Part shown: piece after piece, positions 1 to 7,901 of the stretch
Layout: every line of letters starts with the position of its first letter
How positions within the stretch are numbered: the first letter of the stretch is position 1
Source of the DNA: DATARH01 sp035935235
Lineage (GTDB): Bacteria; Pseudomonadota; Alphaproteobacteria; ATCC43930; CGMCC-115725
Reading direction: 5' to 3'
Assembly (NCBI GenBank): GCA_035935235.1
Contig: DASYXG010000449.1
Span: 1-20,619 of the forward strand
DNA: 20,619 bases
Position numbers and translations under genes: made by a program
Notes under the pieces: generated by a model
Database searches by the model: none
Told to the model about the DNA's origin: nothing
What the model saw: the letters and a program-made list of their open reading frames with translations, nothing else

Positions 1-915
1 GCGGCGATCACCGACACTAATTCCTTCGCCCCGGGCAATTACATCGTGACTAAGACCGGTAGCGGCTACGACGCGATGAACACCGCGACCGGCCAGGTGA
101 CCGCGCTCGGCGGCGGGCCAAGCCTCAGCCTCGATGGCATGTCCGTCACCGTCTCAGGAACGGTCAACACAGGCGACTCGTTCGAAATCGAGCCGACCGC
201 GACGGCGGCGCAGACACTGCGGGTGGCGGCGACCGATCCGAAGGCCATCGCCGCCGCGTCAGCCTATGTGGCAACGGCTGGAAGCAATCTCGGGAATGTC
301 AGCGCGAGCGCCTTTAGCACCGCGGCGGGCGCCTCTCTGCCGGCTGGAACCGTCATCGTCCCGGCGAGCTATTTCGGTCAAAACCTGACTGTCAAATTCA
401 CCTCGGCAACGAGTTTCAACCTGCTCTCGCCCGGCAACATCGTTATCGCCTCGGGCAGCTTTAGCGCGGCCAGCGGAGCCCAGGTTGCGGTCGCCTATCC
501 GAGCCCACCCGCGCCGGCGGGAGAGGTCGCGGCATTCTCGCTGTCGCTGGGAACACCGGCGACCGGCGATACATTCTTGCTGACCCCGGGCGGCGTAAAC
601 AGCAACGGCAATCTCTCGGCGATGACCAACCTCGCCAATCAGAATCTCCTGTCGGGACAGACCCTCGGCAACGCCTACGCCACGCTGGTCGGCCAGGTCG
701 GCAGCGCTGGCCAAGCGGCGAACTTCGCCGCCCAAACGGCGCAAGGCGTGCTCACTCAGACTCAATCGGTCCAGCAGTCGATTTCCGGCGTCAATCTCGA
801 CCAGCAAGCCGCCGATCTCGTCAACTATCAGCAGGCCTATCAGGCGGCGGCGCAAGTCATCGCCAGCGCCCAGACCCTGTTCCGGACCCTGCTGACTGCG
901 GTCCAGGCGGCATAG
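1..915 (+). CDS. flgK: flagellar hook-associated protein 1 FlgK (5' end missing)
   Basis: The reading frame is open from base 1 and ends at TAG 913-915, so about 304 C-terminal residues are present and the start lies outside the window. FlgK forms the first hook-filament junction ring outside the cell. The last 90 residues give the identification: the helical C-terminus NLANQNLL...GNAYATLVGQVG...VSGVNLDQQ-type (here ISGVNLDQQAADLVNYQQAY) ending QTLFRTLLTAV is the classic FlgK tail that packs in the D0/D1 coiled coil. The middle is low-complexity Ala/Gly/Ser/Thr-rich and carries two copies of a short motif of the form G-x4-TGD(S/T)F-x4-P (bases about 157-195 and 550-588), which recurs in the neighbouring FlgL. 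flgL follows 19 bases downstream, as in most flagellar operons. The GTG at 46 is not the real start. Confidence 0.93.
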   Translation, partial: AAITDTNSFAPGNYIVTKTGSGYDAMNTATGQVTALGGGPSLSLDGMSVTVSGTVNTGDSFEIEPTATAAQTLRVAATDPKAIAAASAYVATAGSNLGNVSASAFSTAAGASLPAGTVIVPASYFGQNLTVKFTSATSFNLLSPGNIVIASGSFSAASGAQVAVAYPSPPAPAGEVAAFSLSLGTPATGDTFLLTPGGVNSNGNLSAMTNLANQNLLSGQTLGNAYATLVGQVGSAGQAANFAAQTAQGVLTQTQSVQQSISGVNLDQQAADLVNYQQAYQAAAQVIASAQTLFRTLLTAVQAA

Positions 916-934
916 GCGGATAGAGGCGTCAGCG

Positions 935-2194
935 ATGCGGATCAGCACCAATGAGTTCCTGCTCGGCTCGCTCAACGATCTCCTGGCACAGCAGCAGAAC
1001 GTCAACCAGCTCAACCGCGAGATCGCCACCGGCGAGACATTGCTCAGCCCCTCGTCAGATCCGGCGGCGGCGGGCCAGGTCGTCGGGCTCGCCAATCAGG
1101 TCGGGCAGCTGACCTACGATACCGCCAACGGACAGGCGGCGACCCAGGCGCTGCAAAGTGGCGTCGGCGCCTTGCAGCAGGTGACCAACCTTCTCGCCCA
1201 GCTGCGCCAAAGCGCAATCGCGGACGCGAACGGCGGTTCCACCGCCACCGACCGCCAATCGGCTATCGCCTCCGCCCAGTCGATCCTCGAGCAGCTGGTG
1301 CAGCTCGCCAATACGCAGGGCGCCGATGGCGGCTATCTGTTTGCTGGTTCGAAGTCGAACGCGCCCGCGTTCTCGACCTTGCCTACCGGGCAGGTCGTGT
1401 TCAATGGCGACGCCGCGACCAACCAAGCACAAATCGCGCCATCCCTCGCCGTCGCTTCGACGATCTCGGGCCAAAGTATCTTCATGAACATTCCGGCCGG
1501 GACGGGTGGAGTAGCCCTCACGGCAAATGGCGCCAATGTCGGCGGCGCCTACGCTCTCGCCGGTGGCGTCACCAATCTGGCGCAGGTCACTGCCGCGAGC
1601 CTAGCCGGGACCCAGTACGACGTCAGCTTCACTGGCAGCGGTTCGAGCCTGACCTATACCGTCACCAGCGGCACCGGTACGCCGGGCAGCGCCGGCTACA
1701 ACGCGATCTCGGGCATCATCGCGTCGGGCAGCTACGCCGCGGGTTCCGACATCGCCTTTTCCGGCATCGACATCAAGGTGAACGGCACGCCGGCCGCCGG
1801 CGACAGCTTTGCCGTGAAACCCGGCGCGAGCTCGAGCTTGTTCCAGACCGTGCAAGACCTGATTTCGGCGCTGCGGATGCCGCAAGGCACGGGCGCGCAG
1901 ACGGCGCTGGCGCAACAGGCGCTGCAGAATGTCCTCGCCAATCTCGGCGGCGCGCAGACCAGCGTGCTGTCCGCCCAGGCGACGCTCGGGACCAGCCTCG
2001 CCGAAATCCAGTCGGTGCAGACGCAAACGAGCGCGCAGACCACCAATGCCAACACCGAGATATCCAACCTGCAATCCGCGAATCTGCCGCAGGTATTGGC
2101 GAATTATAGCGAGAGCCTTACCGCGCTACAGGCGGCGCAGCTAGCCTTCGCCAAGGTGCAGGGCCTGACGTTGTTCGCCGACATTCATCCGTAA
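935..2194 (+). CDS. flgL: flagellar hook-associated protein 3 FlgL
   Basis: This encodes 419 residues of the second hook-filament junction protein, which joins FlgK to the filament and is exported by the flagellar type III apparatus. The N-terminus MRISTNEF, the helix ending in LLSPSSDPAAAGQV, and the segment QGADGGYLFAGSKSNAPAFS are typical of FlgL. The C-terminal helix (about residues 365-415, LPQVLANYSESLTALQAAQLAFAKVQG) is the matching D0 helix. No cysteine is present, as usual for exported axial proteins. A central Gly/Ser/Thr-rich domain (about residues 190-300) is longer than in short FlgL proteins and ends with the AGDSFAVKPG motif also seen in FlgK. The ATG at 935 lies 19 bases after the flgK stop, so the two are probably one operon. 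The start is supported by the conserved N-terminus. Confidence 0.95.
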   Translation: MRISTNEFLLGSLNDLLAQQQNVNQLNREIATGETLLSPSSDPAAAGQVVGLANQVGQLTYDTANGQAATQALQSGVGALQQVTNLLAQLRQSAIADANGGSTATDRQSAIASAQSILEQLVQLANTQGADGGYLFAGSKSNAPAFSTLPTGQVVFNGDAATNQAQIAPSLAVASTISGQSIFMNIPAGTGGVALTANGANVGGAYALAGGVTNLAQVTAASLAGTQYDVSFTGSGSSLTYTVTSGTGTPGSAGYNAISGIIASGSYAAGSDIAFSGIDIKVNGTPAAGDSFAVKPGASSSLFQTVQDLISALRMPQGTGAQTALAQQALQNVLANLGGAQTSVLSAQATLGTSLAEIQSVQTQTSAQTTNANTEISNLQSANLPQVLANYSESLTALQAAQLAFAKVQGLTLFADIHP

Positions 2195-2277
2195 CAGCAA
2201 GTCCGTCGCCCGCGCTCGACCGTTTGGCGCAAAGATGACGAATACCGGAAATTCGTGATAAATTTAGAAATTCTGGC

Positions 2278-2283
2278 GGAAGG
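2278..2283 (+). promoter_or_regulatory. ribosome binding site of the multidomain transferase
   Basis: GGAAGG lies 6 bases before the ATG at 2290. It fixes that start and follows an AT-richer 80-base gap after flgL. No sigma factor promoter could be recognised in the gap. Confidence 0.65.
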
Positions 2284-2289
2284 CTGCCG

Positions 2290-5200
2290 ATGAATGACAT
2301 AGCGCTCGCCGGCTTGCGCTCGGCGCCCGCCGACTCCGGCGGCCTGATCGCCGGCTCCACCGCGCTTGTCGTGCTGGGCATGCACCGCAGTGGCACTTCG
2401 GCGCTGACGGGTATGCTGCATCATCTCGGCGTCGCGCTCGGCGACCGGCTGATGGCCGCCACCCCCGACAATCCGCGCGGCTATTGGGAGCACGGCGACA
2501 TCGTCGCTATCCACGAGCGGATGATGGCCGCGCTAGGCTGGGGTTGGGACGACATCCGCTCGCTGCCGGCGGGGTTTGATCGCGAGGAGACGGCGCAAGC
2601 AGCGCGGCGAGAGCTGGTCGCGATCCTCAACCGCGATTTTGCGGGCGTACCGCTCTGGGGGCTCAAGGATCCGCGGCTCTGCCGATTGATGCCGCTTTGG
2701 GTGGAGCTTTTCGCCGAGGAGCGCGTCGAGCCGCGTTACCTCCTGGCAATGCGCCATCCGCTCGACGTCGCCGAGTCGCTCGCCGCGCGCGACGGAATGA
2801 GCGCGGCCTGGGGCGCGCTGCTCTGGCTCGGTCACTCGCTCGACGCCGAGCGGGCGACGCGCGGCGCGAAGCGGTTCATTGTCCATTACGAAGATCTTGT
2901 TGGCGCGCCGGGCTGGCGCGCCATCGCCGCCGGGATTGCGAGCAAGTTCCAGCTCGACTGGCCGCAGGCAGGGCCGGACGCCGAGGCGGCGGTTGACGCC
3001 TACCTCGCCCCCGAACTGCGCCGCCGCCGCGGCAGCGACAGCGTCGGCTCGGCGAGTGGCAAGCTCGCCGCCTGGGTTGCTGCGGTCTATCACGCGTTTC
3101 GCGCCGACCAGCATGTCGAAGAGGTTTGCGATGCCGTTGGGCGCGAGCTCGCCGCCGCTGGCGAACTATTCCTGCCGGTTATCGGTCGGGTTCGCCACGA
3201 AGCAGCCAGGGAGCGCGCCGAGCACCAGCGCTCCCTCGCAGAGGTGTCGCGGCAGTTTGATCGCAGCCAGCACGAGGCTGCCGAGTTGCGCGACCAACTC
3301 CAGCGCGTGCTGCACGAGGCCGCCTCGCAGAAGCAGACCACCGGGGCCCGGACCGTCGAGAAGCTGGGCTTGGCGAAGCCGCCAGACGTTGAAGAGGCTT
3401 TTCCTCGCTGGGTCATGGCGCGCCGCACGACCGCGACCGCTCGGCTCGATTGGGTGGCGGAGCGGGTGCGGCAATGGCCGTTCGAGCCGACCCTGTGCCT
3501 CGGCATGATCTTGCCGGCGGGTTGCGAGCCCTACCTCGCGCTCACCTTGCGCTCGCTAGCGTCGCAGATCGCCGGCAAGTGGTTGCTGCACATCGTCGCC
3601 GAAAGCGAGATCCCGGAGGGACTGGGCCAGGAGCCGCGCGTCGCTTGGCACCGCGCCGAGCGCCGCTCGGCCGATGTGCTCACCGCCGTGCTCGCGGCGT
3701 CGGGTGCCGATTGGGTGGCACTGATCGATTGCGGCGACCAGCTCGCTCCGCATGCTCTCTTCGCCGTCGCCGACGCCTTCTTCCGCCATCCCGAGTGGCA
3801 AGCGCTCTACAGCGACGAAGCCCGCATCGACCCAAACGGCGTTCTATCCGGCCCACATTTCAAGCCCGACTTCAATCTCGATCTGATGCGTGGCCTGCCC
3901 TATGTCGGCGCGCTGATGGCGGTGCGGCGCGAGGCGTTCGCCGCGATCGGCGGATTCGACGCGACGTGGGACGGCACCGAGGAATACGATTTGGCGTTGC
4001 GTCTCGCTGAGTTGCTGGGCGCTGACGGTTTTGGCCATGTTGCCGACATTCTCTATCAGCGACTTACCGTTTCCGGTCGCACGCGGCGCCCGGCGGAAGA
4101 GATCTGCGCCGATATGCCCAAGATCGTCCAGGCGCATCTCGATCGCCAAGGCATTCCCGCGACAGCCGAACAGGGAATGCCGGCCCATACCTGTCGGGTG
4201 CGTTATCGCCATGATGGCCCTGAGCCGTTGGTCTCGATCGTCGTCCCGACAAAGAACCAGCTTCCGTTGCTGAAGCGATGCGTCGAGGCTGTGCTCAAGC
4301 TGACCGAATACGAAAATTACGAGCTGATCGTCGTCGATAACGGCAGCGACGAGGCCGATGCCTGCGCTTATCTCGAAGCGATCGAGGATAAATACGAGGA
4401 AATCGGCAGCCGCATCCGGGTCCTAAGGCATCCGGGCCCGTTCAACTTCTCGGCCATGAATAATCGCGCGGTGCTCGAAGAGACGCGCGGCGATTACATC
4501 TGCCTGCTCAACAACGACGCCGCACCGTTGGACGGGGCGTGGCTCGGCGAGATGATGGCGCTGGCGCGGCGTCCCGATATCGGCGCGGTTGGCGGCAAGC
4601 TCACTTATCCCGACGGCCGCATCCAGCACGGCGGCGTCATCCTTGGCGTTGGCTGGGGGTCGCCTGCCGATCATCCTTATATCGGTGATCCCGGCAACTC
4701 CATGGGCTATTGGGGACGCCTCCTGGTGCCGCAAGATTTTTCCGCCGTGACCGCGGCGTGCTGCGTTACGCGGCGCGCGGTCTGGGACGAAGTCGGCGGG
4801 TTCGACGAGGAGAATTTCTCGGTCGCGTACAACGATGTTGACTACTGTCTGAAGGTTCGCGCCGCCGGCTACCTTGTTGTTTGGACGCCCGACGCCCGGC
4901 TGCTGCACGAAGCGAGCGCGAGCCAGCGCTCCGCTGTCGAAACCAAGGCGCTTGAAGAAAAGAACGCCCGCTTCGCTCGGGAGCGGCTGGCGATGTTTCG
5001 CAAATGGATGCCGCAAATCGCCTTCGATCCCGCCTACAACCGCAACCTGTCGTCGCTCGGCGCCGGCTTCGCGGTTGAGACCGAGGGGGCGCAGACTTGG
5101 GACCCCGAATTCCGCCCGCGCGAACGCGTGCTGGTCTACGCCGCCGACCGCGAGGGCTGCGGCGAATACCGGATCATCGCGCCGAGCCGGGCCCTGCTCA

Positions 5201-6093
5201 AATCCGGCATGGTCCATTCCTACGAGACGATGCGCCTGATGACGCCGCCCGAATTGGCGCGCATGGCGCCCGACAGCATCGTTTTCCAGCGTCAGCTCGA
5301 ATGGACCCAGATCGAAATCATCGAGTGGGCCAAAAACACCAGCAAGGCGTTCCGGGTCTTCGAGCTCGACGATCTGATCACCAATCTGCCGCCGCAGAGC
5401 GCGCATCGCTCGTCGATCGCGCCCGACATCGCCGACCGGCTCAAGAAAGCGCTCAAACTGTGCGATCGGTTTGTCGTCAGCACCGAGCCGATGGCCCGCG
5501 CCTATGGCCGGATGTGCGACGAAGTCGTTGTCGTTCCCAACCGGCTCGAAAGATCGCGATGGCTTGGCCTTACGCCGCGACGGCGCGAGGGCAAGCCGCG
5601 CGTCGGTTGGGCCGGCGCTATCGGCCACCGCGGGGACCTCGCGCTGCTCGCCGGTGTCGTTCAGGCGACCGCGAAGGAAATCGATTGGGTCTTCTTCGGC
5701 ATGTGTCCGGACGCGCTAAAGCAATATGTCGCCGAATTTCATACGTGGGTGCCGCTCCACGATTACGCTCAGAAGCTCGCGTCGCTCGACCTCGATCTCG
5801 CGGTCGCGCCGCTTGAGCATCACCCGTTCAATGAGGCGAAGAGCAACCTGCGGCTGCTCGAATACGGCGTCCTCGGCTATCCGGTCGTATGCACCGACAT
5901 CCTGCCTTACCAGGGCGACTTGCCGGTGGCGCGAGTCGGTAACCGGCATCGCGACTGGGTCCGCGTGATCCGCGACATGGTCGCCGACCGCGAGGCCTGC
6001 CGGCGCGCCGGCGAAGAGCTGCGCCAGGCGGTCATCCGCGACTGGATGCTCGAAGACCACCTCGATGAATGGAAGCGCGCTTGGTTGCCATAA
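2290..6093 (+). CDS. four-domain sulfotransferase-like / glycosyltransferase GT2-GT2-GT4 fusion, candidate flagellin glycosyltransferase
   Basis: This 1267-residue protein is probably cytoplasmic. Residues about 25-270 resemble a sulfotransferase: P-loop MHRSGTSAL (31-39), WGLKDPRL near 122, and MRHPLDVAESL near 154. A charged, coiled-coil-like linker covers about 303-354. A first GT2 fold follows (about 398-610) with the acidic motif LIDCGDQL near 478 and EEYDLALRLAE. A second, better conserved GT2 fold (about 640-885) has SIVVPTKN, VVDNGSDE, LNNDAA near 739, QHGG and the YNDVDYCLKVRAAGY motif near 847. The C-terminus (about 944-1265) is GT4-like, with GWAGAIGHRGD near 1107 and FNEAKSNLRLLEYG near 1180. 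Its position between flgL and the flagellin gene suggests sugar transfer to flagellin, as is known for other flagellar-locus transferases. That target is inference; a surface polysaccharide role is the alternative. Whether the sulfotransferase domain is active is unknown. Confidence 0.85.
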   Translation: MNDIALAGLRSAPADSGGLIAGSTALVVLGMHRSGTSALTGMLHHLGVALGDRLMAATPDNPRGYWEHGDIVAIHERMMAALGWGWDDIRSLPAGFDREETAQAARRELVAILNRDFAGVPLWGLKDPRLCRLMPLWVELFAEERVEPRYLLAMRHPLDVAESLAARDGMSAAWGALLWLGHSLDAERATRGAKRFIVHYEDLVGAPGWRAIAAGIASKFQLDWPQAGPDAEAAVDAYLAPELRRRRGSDSVGSASGKLAAWVAAVYHAFRADQHVEEVCDAVGRELAAAGELFLPVIGRVRHEAARERAEHQRSLAEVSRQFDRSQHEAAELRDQLQRVLHEAASQKQTTGARTVEKLGLAKPPDVEEAFPRWVMARRTTATARLDWVAERVRQWPFEPTLCLGMILPAGCEPYLALTLRSLASQIAGKWLLHIVAESEIPEGLGQEPRVAWHRAERRSADVLTAVLAASGADWVALIDCGDQLAPHALFAVADAFFRHPEWQALYSDEARIDPNGVLSGPHFKPDFNLDLMRGLPYVGALMAVRREAFAAIGGFDATWDGTEEYDLALRLAELLGADGFGHVADILYQRLTVSGRTRRPAEEICADMPKIVQAHLDRQGIPATAEQGMPAHTCRVRYRHDGPEPLVSIVVPTKNQLPLLKRCVEAVLKLTEYENYELIVVDNGSDEADACAYLEAIEDKYEEIGSRIRVLRHPGPFNFSAMNNRAVLEETRGDYICLLNNDAAPLDGAWLGEMMALARRPDIGAVGGKLTYPDGRIQHGGVILGVGWGSPADHPYIGDPGNSMGYWGRLLVPQDFSAVTAACCVTRRAVWDEVGGFDEENFSVAYNDVDYCLKVRAAGYLVVWTPDARLLHEASASQRSAVETKALEEKNARFARERLAMFRKWMPQIAFDPAYNRNLSSLGAGFAVETEGAQTWDPEFRPRERVLVYAADREGCGEYRIIAPSRALLKSGMVHSYETMRLMTPPELARMAPDSIVFQRQLEWTQIEIIEWAKNTSKAFRVFELDDLITNLPPQSAHRSSIAPDIADRLKKALKLCDRFVVSTEPMARAYGRMCDEVVVVPNRLERSRWLGLTPRRREGKPRVGWAGAIGHRGDLALLAGVVQATAKEIDWVFFGMCPDALKQYVAEFHTWVPLHDYAQKLASLDLDLAVAPLEHHPFNEAKSNLRLLEYGVLGYPVVCTDILPYQGDLPVARVGNRHRDWVRVIRDMVADREACRRAGEELRQAVIRDWMLEDHLDEWKRAWLP

Positions 6094-6301
6094 CGGGCAG
6101 AAGTCAACGGTCCCGAACGGGAGCAATTTTGTCCCGTGCTGTTGGAGTTTGCGTAAAATTCGAAACAAATTTCTCGCCAAAAACGCGCCAAACCTCCGCA
6201 ACAGAATTCAGAAACGTCCGTCTCCTTAAGGGTGAGAGGCCTCCTGTCAGCGCCGGATATCGCCGGCTTGGCGGTTGGTTTCATGTTTACCCCAATCCTG
6301 G

Positions 6302-6317
6302 CCGGGGAATTTCCCGG
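6302..6317 (+). repeat. near-palindrome in the flagellin 5' leader
   Basis: CCGGGGAATTTCCCGG is a palindrome except for its central G/T pair. It ends 9 bases before the flagellin Shine-Dalgarno. In RNA it can fold into a short stem with a G-U pair. It could be a protein operator or an mRNA structure that affects translation, but neither is shown. Confidence 0.45.
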
Positions 6318-6326
6318 GTGGGCGGC

Positions 6327-6332
6327 AGGAGG
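6327..6332 (+). promoter_or_regulatory. flagellin ribosome binding site
   Basis: A perfect AGGAGG lies 9 bases upstream of the ATG at 6342. It settles the flagellin start, because the reading frame stays open upstream to 6069 with no flagellin-like sequence there. Confidence 0.85.
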
Positions 6333-6341
6333 AGAAAGACG

Positions 6342-7814
6342 ATGTTAACCGGCGTCATCAACACCAACGTCAATGCGCTTTATGCGTTGAATTCGTTGAA
6401 TAGCACGACGAGCACGACCCAAACCCTGGAGCAGGAGCTCTCCTCGGGCCTCTCGATCAGCAGCCCCGCCGACAATCCGGCTGGCTATATCGCGGCGCAG
6501 GGCTTCACTTCCCAGCTCAGCGGCACCAACCAGGCGATCTCGAACGCCAATCAGGCGATTTCGCTAGTGCAGACCGGCGATGGTGCGATCACCCAGCAGG
6601 TCAACATCCTGCAGAATATCTTGAGCATCGCCTCGCAGGCGGCCAACGGCACCAATACCTCGCAGCAATTGGCATCGCTGCAGCAGGTGGTCTCGCAGTT
6701 ACAGACCGAGGTTTCGTCGATCGCGAACCAGACCAATTTCAACGGCGTCAACCTGCTCGACGGTACGTTCCAGAATGTCAAGTTCCAGGTCGGCGCCCAG
6801 GCGGGCCAGACGATCGGCTTGACCATCGGCAGCACCGCGGCCAACGGCATTGGCGCATACCAATCGTCGGTGCTGGGCGGCGGCATCTATGCGGCGACGG
6901 GCGTTGGCACCGGCGGTGTCGGCGACAGCACCGGCGCTTCGTTCACGATCAGCGCGGCCGGCGCGTTCACCGCGGGCAACGTCGGCGTGTCCGGTTCGGC
7001 CGGCAATGCCAACGTCGCGGTCACCGCTACCGAGTCGGCGCAGAATTTTGCCGCCGGCGTCAATGCCGTCACGTCGAAGACCAACGTCAGCGCCACGGCC
7101 GACACCAGCGTCGCCTTTACCGTTACCGCCGGCACGATCTCTTTCTCCCTCGGCAACGGCACTGTCGCGGCGCAGACCAACGGCACCTCCATCTCGGCAA
7201 CGGTGTCGAGCGTAACCGCAGCCGGCCTCGCGAATTTGGTCAGTCAGATCAACAATGCGACTGGTCAGACCGGCATCGTTGCCTCGGTCGACTCCAATAA
7301 TCACCTCGTGCTGACCCAATCGCAGGGTGACAACATCTCGATCAAGAGCTTTGCGGGAACTGCGACGCTGGCTGCTGGTGGCACGACGCTCGGCGGTGCT
7401 ACGACGTCCGCCCTGGTCCAGGGTTTGGCGACCTTGCAGTCGACGCAGAGTTTCGGTCTGTCGAACAGCGACGCCGGTCTTGCACTGACCACCTCGCTGG
7501 CGGCGCTGTCCTCGGTGAATGTCAGCACCCAGTCCGGAGCGGCCGCGGCGCTCAACGTCGTCAATTTCGCGCTGCAACAGCTCGAAAACGTCGGCGGTCA
7601 GCTTGGCGCCGTCCAGCAGGAGCTCCAGGCCACGGTCTCGAACCTGCAGTCGACCAGCACCAACATCACCGCGGCGCGGGGCGTGGTCCAGGATGCCAAC
7701 ATCCCGCAAGTGACGACGCAGCTGACGCAGCAGGAAATCCTGCAGCAGGCCGGCGTCTCCGCGCTCGCGCAGTCAAGCACGTTGCAGCAGTCGTTCCTGA
7801 AGCTGCTGCAGTAG
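6342..7814 (+). CDS. flagellin (filament subunit)
   Basis: This 490-residue flagellin is secreted through the flagellar apparatus and polymerises into the filament. The conserved N-terminal D0/D1 region has INTNVNAL, LSSGLSISSPADNPAGY and QTNFNGVNLLDG. The C-terminal D1/D0 region has LQSTSTNITAARGVVQDANIP and ends SFLKLLQ. Between them (about residues 165-400) is a variable, Gly/Ala/Thr-rich surface domain containing a flagellin-IN-like segment (LVSQINNATGQTGI, then NHLVLTQSQGDNISI). This segment is rich in Ser/Thr, which could serve as O-glycosylation sites for the enzyme encoded just upstream. No cysteine was seen. The start is fixed by the conserved N-terminus and by AGGAGG at 6327-6332. 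Only one flagellin gene is in the window. The symbol (fliC or fla) is left open because naming varies in alphaproteobacteria. Confidence 0.96.
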   Translation: MLTGVINTNVNALYALNSLNSTTSTTQTLEQELSSGLSISSPADNPAGYIAAQGFTSQLSGTNQAISNANQAISLVQTGDGAITQQVNILQNILSIASQAANGTNTSQQLASLQQVVSQLQTEVSSIANQTNFNGVNLLDGTFQNVKFQVGAQAGQTIGLTIGSTAANGIGAYQSSVLGGGIYAATGVGTGGVGDSTGASFTISAAGAFTAGNVGVSGSAGNANVAVTATESAQNFAAGVNAVTSKTNVSATADTSVAFTVTAGTISFSLGNGTVAAQTNGTSISATVSSVTAAGLANLVSQINNATGQTGIVASVDSNNHLVLTQSQGDNISIKSFAGTATLAAGGTTLGGATTSALVQGLATLQSTQSFGLSNSDAGLALTTSLAALSSVNVSTQSGAAAALNVVNFALQQLENVGGQLGAVQQELQATVSNLQSTSTNITAARGVVQDANIPQVTTQLTQQEILQQAGVSALAQSSTLQQSFLKLLQ

Positions 7815-7820
7815 TCAGCA

Positions 7821-7838
7821 GCCGGCGCTCTCGCCGGC
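7821..7838 (+). terminator. hairpin 1 after the flagellin stop
   Basis: GCCGGCG, loop CTCT, CGCCGGC forms a perfect 7-bp stem, 6 bases after the flagellin stop codon. No T-run follows. It could be a partial terminator or a stabilising 3' end for flagellin mRNA. Confidence 0.5.
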
Positions 7839-7844
7839 GGGTAA

Positions 7845-7873
7845 CCCGTCCCCGGCATTTGGCCGGGGACGGG
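7845..7873 (+). terminator. hairpin 2, 12-bp perfect stem between the flagellin gene and fliD
   Basis: CCCGTCCCCGGC (7845-7856), loop ATTTG, GCCGGGGACGGG (7862-7873) is a perfect and very GC-rich 12-bp stem. The bases after it (AGTTCCC) are not a T-run. A classical intrinsic terminator is therefore doubtful, and an attenuator or mRNA-stabilising structure is equally likely. fliD starts 28 bases later. Confidence 0.6.
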
Positions 7874-7901
7874 AGTTCCCGCACAAGGACGAGTTTGACC
7901 C

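Larger units (their letters stand above)
6094..6341 (+). promoter_or_regulatory. 248-base flagellin leader and promoter region
   Basis: This gap separates the transferase stop from the flagellin ATG and must hold the signals for strong flagellin expression. It includes an AT-rich stretch (about 6120-6200). It also has competing TCCCG/CGGGA hairpins at 6111-6137, a GCCGG-6-CCGGC hairpin at 6253-6268 and a near-palindrome at 6302-6317. I could not match a convincing sigma-28 or sigma-54 consensus, so the transcription start is not placed. Confidence 0.5.

Noticed and set aside
4423..5628. Minus-strand open frame of 401 codons opposite the transferase
   Set aside because: It overlaps well-conserved GT2 and GT4 motifs on the plus strand and shows no motif of its own.
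6131..6280. Sigma-54 or sigma-28 promoter for the flagellin gene
   Set aside because: Candidate boxes (GCTGTTGGAGTTTGC, TTGGCGGTTGGTTTC, GCCGGATA) fail in spacing or key bases, so none is annotated.
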